Shown here piece after piece: positions 57,577-64,000 of a stretch of DNA of 64,000 nt. The stretch's first letter is position 1. Every line of letters starts with the position of its first letter. Source of the stretch: Candidatus Aminicenantota bacterium (lineage in GTDB: Bacteria; Acidobacteriota; Aminicenantia; JAMOAD01); NCBI GenBank assembly GCA_027061995.1, contig JAMOUT010000079.1, positions 51,470 through 115,469 of the forward strand. The letters are read 5' to 3'. The position numbers and the translations under genes are program-made. The notes under the pieces are model-generated. The model saw only the letters and a list, made by a program, of their open reading frames with translations, had not been told where the DNA came from and ran no database searches.

Positions 57577-58553
57577 TATGGCATCTTCCTTCTTATGAAA
57601 TCCCACAATGATTCCGTCGGGATTCCCAAAAAGGTTTTTCTCCATACCCTATCACAACTATTACATGTTTGAATATCAGAAATATTTTGCTTCACATGCT
57701 TATCTCTCAAATTCACCAATCTTTCCCCGTTCCAAATCTCTTTTATGGATTTATCTTTAACGCTTTCAAGGGGATAATGTTCAAAAAAATCCTGAGCACA
57801 CGGCATGGCTGTTCCATCCCATAAGATTATCAATCCGTTCCATAAAAATGTGCAAGGGGTAAAATGAATCTTTGTGTTTTTGGTTCTTATATAGCCCGCC
57901 CAATTATGAATTTTTTTTACTATAACTTCATTTAAACCCAAGCCTTCAAAATTTTTCAAAAATTCTCTCTTTTTACCTTCATCGGAAATCTCTGAATTCG
58001 GGAAATCTATAAGTTCAATTGCAACCACGGGAGTTGTTGATTTCATCTCCTTTTTTAAAGTTAACAACTTTTTTATATTATCAACAACTTCGTCAAATTT
58101 AGCCCCTACTCTGATTTTTTCATAAGTTTTAGGTTGATATCCGTCGAAAGAGAAGGATATCCTTGAAAGTCGTGACTCTATTATCCCTCTTGATATCTCC
58201 TCGGTTAACAATGTTCCGTTTGTATGAAGTTTTGTTTTCCAATTGAATCTGGTTGCATAATTTAAAAATTTCAGGAATTCGGGATGAAGAAGGCTTTCCC
58301 CTCTATGTAAAAGACTTATATCAAAAACAAAATCTTTTGACTCGTCAACAATTTTCTTAAATAATTCAAAATCCATGTATCCTTTGTTTTTTGAGGTTAA
58401 ATCTTTGTTGGGACACATCACACATTTTAAATTACAATGTGAAGTAAGTTCAATCCATAAACGAACAGGAGGGGAGGACACTTTCGTCTTTCTACCAACA
58501 TACGACAAATATAACCTGAATAATCTATAATAATAATCAATAAAATTTTTCAT
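57576..58553 (-). CDS. Radical SAM/SPASM-domain protein
   Basis: The 325-residue protein has the radical SAM cluster motif SHCNLKCVMC with C40, C44 and C47, a GESLLHPEF motif near 86, and a C-terminal SPASM-like cysteine set (PCTFLWNGLIILWDGTAMPC, then CNSC near 300). The substrate is not known; SPASM proteins act on peptides and some carbohydrates. It is translationally coupled to the sulfatase-like enzyme, and a joint job at the envelope is inferred. The gene has no Shine-Dalgarno; TAAAAT and TATAAT boxes lie 6 and 16 nt before the ATG. Confidence 0.82.
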   Translation of the reverse strand: MKNFIDYYYRLFRLYLSYVGRKTKVSSPPVRLWIELTSHCNLKCVMCPNKDLTSKNKGYMDFELFKKIVDESKDFVFDISLLHRGESLLHPEFLKFLNYATRFNWKTKLHTNGTLLTEEISRGIIESRLSRISFSFDGYQPKTYEKIRVGAKFDEVVDNIKKLLTLKKEMKSTTPVVAIELIDFPNSEISDEGKKREFLKNFEGLGLNEVIVKKIHNWAGYIRTKNTKIHFTPCTFLWNGLIILWDGTAMPCAQDFFEHYPLESVKDKSIKEIWNGERLVNLRDKHVKQNISDIQTCNSCDRVWRKTFLGIPTESLWDFIRRKMP

Positions 58554-58596
58554 CGATAAATTTTATCATATTATAGGATATTCACCAAATTCAGGG

Positions 58597-60408
58597 TTAT
58601 CCGAAGATTTCTTCAAGCATATGTATTTTGTTCAAAGGGGGGATTGTTAATATGCCTTCGACTATATCTTTCAAATCATTAATAACCTCTTTTGCTATCT
58701 TTGCTCCCTCCATTTCACCCTCTTTTCCTTTTTTGCCCTCCATTCTTTTTAAAAATTTTTCGGGGACAATAACTCCGGGAACCTCATAATGCAAATATTC
58801 GGCGTTTTTAAAAGATGTAAAAGGCATAACACTGATAATAATAGGAAGTGATAATTCTTTCATCTGTTTTATTGTATTTTCCAGGGGTTTTATATCGTAT
58901 ATCGGTTGAGTAACAATAAAATGAGCTCCTTTATCTATCTTCTGTTTCAATCTTTCCAATTCATTAACCGATGTTTTTCTATCTATTCCGAATGCAACTC
59001 CGATAAAAAAAGAGGATTGTTTTCCTATTGAATTTCCGAGAATATCCTCACCGATATTAAGATGGGACATCATTTCCACCAATCCTTCGGAAGTTAAATC
59101 ATAAACCCCTGTCGCAAAAGGGTAGTCCCCTATGGAAGGGGGATCTCCGCCGAGTGCCAGAAGATTATGTAAGCCGAGAGCGGAAGCACCTAAGAGGTCC
59201 GATTGAATCCCGAGAATATTCCTGTCTCGGCATGTATAATGAATTATAATCTCTTTTCCAAACTCCTCTTTTAAAATTTTACCGGTGGCAATCGGGGACA
59301 TTCTTGATTTTGCCATAGGGCTGTCTGATATGTTTATCGTATTAATATAATCCTTATAAGGTTCTATCTTTCTTATGAGTTTCTCAATATTAGTATCTCT
59401 CGGGGGATCTATTTCAACCGATATCATATTCTTTTGTTCCAGAATATTTTTCAGTCCGGTCCACACTTTTTCTTTTTTACCTTTTTTCACTTTTTCCAAA
59501 ACCGATACTTTACTGATTTTCCTTTTCGTAGGAGATAATTGACTAACCTCTTTTTTCAGGCATCTTATGTGTTCGGGAGTTGTCCCGCAACACCCTCCCA
59601 AAACTTTTACCCCCGATTCAACATATTTTTTTCCGTATCTTGCGAAATATTTGGGATTAAACGGGTAATAAAATTTACCTTGGACAAATTGTGCCAAGCC
59701 TGCATTAGGCATTGCAGACAACTCTTTGTCGCTTGCTTTTCCGATTTTTCTTATGGCATCGAAAATATTCTGAGGCCCTATTCCGCAATTCGCACCTATA
59801 ACATCCGCCTCTGATTTGTTTAGTCTTAAACCGACTTCAACGGGGTTTTTCCCGAAAAGGGTATTTCCGTTTGCTGCAAAAGACATCTCCGCAATAATGA
59901 AAAGGTCTTTATCAATATCTTTTGCCACCTCAATCCCATTCAGGAGTTCTGTTATGGAGGCAAATGTTTCAAAAATTATAAGATCGGCTCCCCCATCAAG
60001 AAGAGCTTCTATTTGTTCCCTAAACATTGTTTTTATCTCTTCGGGAGAAGGCCTATCCTCTTTATCAAGAGGTCTGGATATAGGTCCTACAGAACCAGCG
60101 ACAAAAGCTTTGTCCTTTGCTATGTTTTTGGCAATTCTAACTCCATAGTAATTTATCTCTTTTACCTTATCCCCTATTCCGAAATATTTCTCGAGTATAT
60201 ATTCATTAGCTCCGAAAGTATTAGAGGTTAGAATATCAGCTCCCGCTTTCATATAACTTTTATGAACATCTTTAACTATCTCAGGCATTGAGATATTTAA
60301 TTCATCATAACAATGTCCTTTGGCAATCCCTCTTGCATATATCTCTGTTCCTATCGCACCATCAAAAACAATCAGCTGTTTTTCATTAAAATAATCTCTG
60401 AACTTCAT
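58597..60408 (-). CDS. Bifunctional homocysteine S-methyltransferase / methylenetetrahydrofolate reductase
   Basis: Two activities of one-carbon metabolism are fused in 603 residues. The N-terminal half (about 1-290) is a homocysteine S-methyltransferase with the zinc ligands C208 (NCGIG) and C273, C274 (GGCCGTTPEH). The C-terminal half (about 325-600) is a MetF-type TIM barrel with VEIDPPRD near 331, HYTCRDRN near 387 and LALGGDPP near 417. The fusion resembles B. subtilis YitJ. It would make methyl-THF and pass the methyl group to homocysteine. It is cobalamin-independent. No SAM riboswitch is seen; a GGGAG site precedes the ATG. Confidence 0.9.
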   Translation of the reverse strand: MKFRDYFNEKQLIVFDGAIGTEIYARGIAKGHCYDELNISMPEIVKDVHKSYMKAGADILTSNTFGANEYILEKYFGIGDKVKEINYYGVRIAKNIAKDKAFVAGSVGPISRPLDKEDRPSPEEIKTMFREQIEALLDGGADLIIFETFASITELLNGIEVAKDIDKDLFIIAEMSFAANGNTLFGKNPVEVGLRLNKSEADVIGANCGIGPQNIFDAIRKIGKASDKELSAMPNAGLAQFVQGKFYYPFNPKYFARYGKKYVESGVKVLGGCCGTTPEHIRCLKKEVSQLSPTKRKISKVSVLEKVKKGKKEKVWTGLKNILEQKNMISVEIDPPRDTNIEKLIRKIEPYKDYINTINISDSPMAKSRMSPIATGKILKEEFGKEIIIHYTCRDRNILGIQSDLLGASALGLHNLLALGGDPPSIGDYPFATGVYDLTSEGLVEMMSHLNIGEDILGNSIGKQSSFFIGVAFGIDRKTSVNELERLKQKIDKGAHFIVTQPIYDIKPLENTIKQMKELSLPIIISVMPFTSFKNAEYLHYEVPGVIVPEKFLKRMEGKKGKEGEMEGAKIAKEVINDLKDIVEGILTIPPLNKIHMLEEIFG

Positions 60409-60437
60409 TTAATTTCTCCCAATATTATAGATATAGT

Positions 60438-61982
60438 TTAATTATCTTTATTTGACGGTTTCCCCGTTAATAAATCTTCAGCTCTTTTAAATTGAGGGTC
60501 ATATTTTAAAATAGAGATAAAACCCTCCTGTATCCCCCAAATTCTTGAAGAGATCTCCCTTTTTAATTCCAATTTTATTGATTTCATACTTTTGTCAAAA
60601 TCAGTTTTTGAGAATTTAATCTTTTTATCTTTTATAAAAGAATAAAAATCATTGACTATGTTCACGGGGATATCATCTTTAAAAATATGATAAACTTTCC
60701 CTTTTAAAGAATAAGTCATTTTTGATTTATTGTAAGAAAAAATATTTTTTATTTTTGTTTCTTTTTTTACAAGATGATTGGCATAAGAGAAAAACAACCC
60801 TTTACTTCTGAGGTTTGCGGTAAAAATTGTCAGTTTCCCCCCTTCCACGACCACATCGGGAACAATTCCCCCTGTATTTCGTTCATAACTTCCCTTATCA
60901 TTATAAAACAGAAGATAATCTTCAAGATGGGTATAATCTCTCTGAATCATTTTGCCCGAAGGTGTATAATATCTTGCTGTTGTTAATGCTATGGCAACAT
61001 TGTCCCTAAGATATAAAAGTGTTTGAACGAGCCCTTTACCCCAAGTTCTTGTTCCTACGATTAACCCCCTTTTATTGTCCTGTATTGCTCCGGAAACAAT
61101 TTCCGAAGCTGAAGCACTTCCTCTATTAACAAGAATCACTAACGGGATGTTTTCATATTGTCCGTTTTGCTTTGCCTTAAAAACACGATTCATCTTTTTA
61201 ATCCTACCCTTTGTCGATACTATTATTTTACCCTCTTTTAGAAATTCATCCGAGATACCGAGAGCCGCTTTAAGGTCCCCACCTCCGTTAAATCTTAAAT
61301 CCAGTATTAATCCTTTTATCCCCTCTTTAATCAATTTTTCCATAGCCTTATTAAACTCGTCAACAGTTGTCCCCGTGAAGGATCTGATTACAATAACTCC
61401 TATCTTTCCGTCTATTACATAAGGGTCGGTAAAATGATACGGAATTGAATACAGAGGAATTTCAGCTCTTTTTATTCTAAAAGGGAGAAGTTTTTTGTAT
61501 CCCTCTCTTTTTACTTTAATGTTTACAAAAGTTCCTTTAGGGCCTCTAAGTAATCGAACAGCTTCATTTTGCGAAAGATTTTTTGTTATTTTACCTTCAA
61601 CCTCAACGATTACATCTCCGGCTTGTATCCCGAGCCTGTATGCGGGGGTCCCTTCAAGAGGGGTTATCACCGTAAGACGATCTTCTATTTTTAATATCTG
61701 TATTCCTATTCCGTAAAATTTCCCTGTTTGATCCTCTTTCATTGTTTGGAAAGAATCGGGGTCTAAAAGATAAGAATGCGGGTCAAGTGTTTTTAACATC
61801 CCCCTTATGGCGGCAAAACTCAGTTTTTCATCATCAATTTTATCCTTGTAATGAATCTTTTTTAATAAGAGATGGGTTTTCGTATATTTAAATAGGGAGG
61901 TTTTCCAATCATCATATTTTGCGGATATTATAATAATGGAAATAAATAAAATAATTAATATGGTTTTTTTATTGGTTTTCAT
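60438..61982 (-). CDS. ctpA: Carboxyl-terminal processing protease (S41 family)
   Basis: This periplasmic serine protease trims or degrades envelope proteins. The 514 residues include a signal anchor (about 7-21), a PDZ domain (about 90-160, GIGIQILKIE to KREG), and the S41 catalytic core. The Ser-Lys dyad is S291 in NRGSASASE and K316 in TWGKG, 25 residues apart as in Tsp/Prc. LDLRFNGGGDLKAALGIS near 226-243 is the substrate-groove motif. A roughly 150-residue C-terminal extension follows. ATG overlaps the stop of the aminotransferase gene by 4 nt. Confidence 0.93.
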   Translation of the reverse strand: MKTNKKTILIILFISIIIISAKYDDWKTSLFKYTKTHLLLKKIHYKDKIDDEKLSFAAIRGMLKTLDPHSYLLDPDSFQTMKEDQTGKFYGIGIQILKIEDRLTVITPLEGTPAYRLGIQAGDVIVEVEGKITKNLSQNEAVRLLRGPKGTFVNIKVKREGYKKLLPFRIKRAEIPLYSIPYHFTDPYVIDGKIGVIVIRSFTGTTVDEFNKAMEKLIKEGIKGLILDLRFNGGGDLKAALGISDEFLKEGKIIVSTKGRIKKMNRVFKAKQNGQYENIPLVILVNRGSASASEIVSGAIQDNKRGLIVGTRTWGKGLVQTLLYLRDNVAIALTTARYYTPSGKMIQRDYTHLEDYLLFYNDKGSYERNTGGIVPDVVVEGGKLTIFTANLRSKGLFFSYANHLVKKETKIKNIFSYNKSKMTYSLKGKVYHIFKDDIPVNIVNDFYSFIKDKKIKFSKTDFDKSMKSIKLELKREISSRIWGIQEGFISILKYDPQFKRAEDLLTGKPSNKDN

Positions 61983-63172
61983 AATCTTTTATCCGGATAT
62001 ATTTTTAAAGCTTCCTTTATTATTTTCATTGATTTTAAAAGTTTATTTTCTTCAAGGACATAAGCAAGGCGAATCTCATCTTCCCCCTTACCTTTTGTTG
62101 CATAAAACCCTCCGGCTGGAGCCACCATTACGGTTTCTTTATTATAATGGAAATCCTTTAAAAGCCATTTTGCAAAATCATCGGAATTATTTATAGGGAG
62201 TTTTACAACCATATAAAAAGCACCTTGCGGTTTTTCAAGAACAACTCCTTCAATCTCTTTAAGTGCATCGAACATAATATCCCTTCTTTTTTGGTATTCT
62301 TGTTGAACTTCCCGGAAATATCTGAAATCCATTTTATATGCTGCTGTTGCGGCAACTTGTTCAACGGCAGGGGGGCAGAGTCTTGCTTGTGCGAGTTTCA
62401 TAACTCCTTTCATTATCTCTTTGTTCTTGCTGATTATATATCCGATTCTTGCTCCGCAAGCACTGTATCTTTTTGAGATGGAATCCACCACGATTACTCT
62501 GTCTTCCGCATTCTCAAAGTGTAACATACTTTTGTATTTTGTGTCCCCGTAAATAAACTCTCTGTAAACTTCATCACTTATTATATAAAGATTATGCTTT
62601 TTAGCTATTTCAATTATCCTCGACAAATCTTCTTCAGGATAGATTGTTCCCGTAGGATTATTCGGGGAGCAAATAAGAATAGCTTTTGTTTTTTTTCCTA
62701 TTTTTTTCTCTATCTCTTCGGATGCGGGAAGAGCGAAACCATCTTCGGCTTTTGTTGTAACCGGAATAAGTTTTATATTACTCATGGCGGCATAACCATT
62801 ATAATTAGTATAATAAGGTTCAAAAACTATTATTTCGTCGTCGATATCACCGACTACGGTAAAAGCAAAAAGTATTGCTTCGCTTCCCCCTGTTGTTATT
62901 ATCATCTCGTCGGGTGAAACTTCAGCATCATATTTTTTAAAATAATCCGAGATCGCCTCTCTTAAGAAAGGTTCTCCCTGTGAATAACCATAAGCGATTA
63001 TTTCCGATGAATAATTTTTTATTGCATTTAATATTGAATCGGGAGTCTTAATATCGGGCTGCCCTATATTAAGATGATAAACATTTATCTCCTTTGCTTT
63101 TGCTTCATCCGCAAACGGAACAAGTTTCCTTATCGGTGATTCTTGCATATTATTTACTCTTTCTGATATCAT
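61979..63172 (-). CDS. Class I/II PLP aminotransferase (aspartate-type)
   Basis: The 397-residue cytosolic enzyme has the fold-type I layout: HLNIGQPDIKTP at 33-44, GGSEAI at 95-100, the CSPNNPTGTIYPEEDL block at 168-183, the PLP ring Asp200 in IISDEVYREF, and the Schiff-base Lys234 in SISKRYSACGARIGY. Aspartate, glutamate or aromatic amino acids are likely donors, but exact specificity cannot be read. A clear AAGGAG site precedes the ATG. It starts the ctpA-methyltransferase unit, and its stop overlaps ctpA. Confidence 0.9.
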   Translation of the reverse strand: MISERVNNMQESPIRKLVPFADEAKAKEINVYHLNIGQPDIKTPDSILNAIKNYSSEIIAYGYSQGEPFLREAISDYFKKYDAEVSPDEMIITTGGSEAILFAFTVVGDIDDEIIVFEPYYTNYNGYAAMSNIKLIPVTTKAEDGFALPASEEIEKKIGKKTKAILICSPNNPTGTIYPEEDLSRIIEIAKKHNLYIISDEVYREFIYGDTKYKSMLHFENAEDRVIVVDSISKRYSACGARIGYIISKNKEIMKGVMKLAQARLCPPAVEQVAATAAYKMDFRYFREVQQEYQKRRDIMFDALKEIEGVVLEKPQGAFYMVVKLPINNSDDFAKWLLKDFHYNKETVMVAPAGGFYATKGKGEDEIRLAYVLEENKLLKSMKIIKEALKIYPDKRL

Positions 63173-63288
63173 TTTATACTCCTTAATCTTTAAAATCTAA
63201 TATTTTAAATCCTTAACCTGTTTAAGTCAAGGATACTTTATTGAATCCATCACTGTTCGGGAAAAAGCATGGTAAGTTCGGAAAAGTT

Positions 63289-63951
63289 TCATAAACTCTT
63301 TTGCTTTTTGACTTTAGAACGATTCTTTCTATGCTTGCAAAAATCTTTTACAATACACTCTTCACATTTAGGTCCTATAGGAAGACATATCTTTTTTCCG
63401 TAAACCACAAACATAGTGTTTATCCTTTTCCACCATTTTTCGGGTATTTTTTGTTTTAAAGCGGACTCGGTTTGTTCGGGAGTTTTTGTTTTTACAAATC
63501 CGATTCTATTAGAAATTCTATGAACATGAGTATCAACACAAATAGTATCAATACCAAAACTTAAAATTTGAACTAAATTGGCTGTTTTCCTGCCTACTCC
63601 GGGCAGTTTAATGAGCTCGTCAAAACTTTTCGGGACTTTCCCTCCGTATTTCTCAATTAAAAGTTTCGAGGTTTTAATCAGATTTTCTGCTTTTACTCTG
63701 TAAAAGCCCACGGGTTTAATCATTGAGGAAAGTTCCTCTTTAGAAAATTTCAAAATGTCCTCTGGTTTTGATATCTTTTTAAAGAGTTTTTCCGCAACGA
63801 TCTCTGTTGTTTCATCTCTTGTTCTCGCACTTAACATAGTGGCAACAAGAATAAGAAAAGGGTTTCTTTTCTTTAAACTTATTCTATCTCCGAAAGGAAG
63901 TTCCTCTCCGATAAAAGAGCTGATTTTATCTAATATTAATTCTATATTCAA
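63289..63951 (-). CDS. nth: Endonuclease III (DNA glycosylase/AP lyase)
   Basis: Nth removes oxidised pyrimidines. The 220 residues carry the helix-hairpin-helix LPGVGRKTANLV (116-127) with catalytic Lys122, the HhH-GPD Asp140 in VDTHVHRI, and a 4Fe-4S site with C189, C196, C199 and C205 in exact C-X6-C-X2-C-X5-C spacing. The usual SAQTTD loop is SARTRD (41-46), as in some archaeal-type Nth proteins. The start appears to be TTG at 63951: the codon before it is a TAG stop and no ATG lies nearby. No ribosome-binding site is obvious, so it may be coupled to the gene upstream, whose stop is 3 nt away. Confidence 0.9.
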   Translation of the reverse strand: MNIELILDKISSFIGEELPFGDRISLKKRNPFLILVATMLSARTRDETTEIVAEKLFKKISKPEDILKFSKEELSSMIKPVGFYRVKAENLIKTSKLLIEKYGGKVPKSFDELIKLPGVGRKTANLVQILSFGIDTICVDTHVHRISNRIGFVKTKTPEQTESALKQKIPEKWWKRINTMFVVYGKKICLPIGPKCEECIVKDFCKHRKNRSKVKKQKSL

Positions 63952-63954
63952 CTA

Positions 63955-64000
63955 CTATTTTTTATTTGACAAATATTCATCTATTGCAATAGCGGCATCT
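63955..64000 (-). CDS. C-terminal fragment of an unidentified gene (possibly glutamate synthase small-subunit-like)
   Basis: Only the last 14 codons are visible, ending at TAG 63957-63955: a tail reading AAIAIDEYLSNKK. This type of ending (alanine-rich, then IDEYL) is common in FAD/NADPH oxidoreductases of the GltA/NfnB group, but the call is weak because of the length. nth starts three bases downstream of its stop. Confidence 0.35.
   Translation of the reverse strand, partial: DAAIAIDEYLSNKK

Noticed and set aside
60409-60437. SAM riboswitch before the homocysteine methyltransferase/MTHFR gene
   Set aside because: The gene start at 60408 is preceded by the aminotransferase-ctpA transcription unit, with a gap of only about 29 nt to the next gene; there is no room for a riboswitch.

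Overview
The window reads as one stretch of strongly AT-rich bacterial chromosome from a diderm (LPS-bearing), probably anaerobic and fermentative bacterium. The outer membrane is indicated by an LptE-type lipoprotein, heptose activation and transfer genes (hldA, hldC, a heptosyltransferase), a tripartite RND efflux pump with a TolC partner, several predicted lipoproteins and two predicted outer-membrane beta-barrels. Anaerobic amino-acid/organic-acid fermentation is suggested by a citrate (or citramalate) lyase and a bifunctional formiminoglutamate-processing enzyme. The taxon cannot be fixed from the sequence alone; an uncultured candidate-phylum-like lineage is my inference. There are no transposases, integrases, phage genes, CRISPR arrays or restriction systems.

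Layout. 1-1113 (+): end of nnrD, then tsaE and a small signal peptidase I. 1125-5107 (-): phosphofructokinase, dGTPase-like HD hydrolase, ftcD. 5267-8046 (+): fused citDE and citF, divergent from ftcD. 8093-14203 (-): tetR-tolC-like-MFP-RND efflux operon with a striking promoter/operator. 14335-16087 (-): lipoprotein + DUF1848. 16158-19460 (-): conserved hypothetical, hldA, hldC, heptosyltransferase. 19543-22085 (-): outer-membrane protein, birA, coaX, hypothetical. 22328-28926 (+): carD-like, CNNM/CBS protein, smpB, yraN, HEAT-repeat protein, mutL. 28988-31881 (-): exported protein, then a separate unit of a membrane (GT-C-like) protein and a methyltransferase. 32006-32494 (+): small exported protein. 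32496-35913 (-): TPR protein, GlmU-like acetyltransferase without a recognisable uridylyltransferase motif, DegT aminotransferase, methyltransferase. 36285-37352 (-): exported Memo-family protein. 37585-39522 (+): lptE, holA, DUF3783 protein. 39674-45611 (-): secreted alpha-galactosidase-like and beta-galactosidase. 45744-51700 (+): feoA, feoB, NusG/UpxY paralogue and an envelope cassette of four genes. 51729-55354 (-): Na/Pi transporter, PhoU-like protein, UvrD/Rep helicase. 55536-55610 (-): initiator tRNA. 55735-63951 (-): aminotransferase, S41 protease, homocysteine methyltransferase/MTHFR, radical SAM protein, alkaline-phosphatase-superfamily membrane protein, and nth; a gene fragment closes the window.

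How it fits together. Genes are packed with many stop/start overlaps (ATGA, TGATG, TAATG), so translational coupling is common. FTCD and citrate/citramalate lyase, divergently transcribed, would link histidine/glutamate breakdown to acetate and pyruvate formation. LPS-core heptose genes, LptE and an LptD/OstA-like barrel describe outer-membrane building. The most unusual points are: a recurring promoter layout in which a -10 box sits 5-8 nt before an ATG with no Shine-Dalgarno (predicted leaderless mRNAs); a TetR operator filling the spacer of a perfect consensus promoter; a NusG paralogue heading an outer-membrane cassette; a lipoprotein gene that seems to start at AUU; and an acetyltransferase-only GlmU relative.
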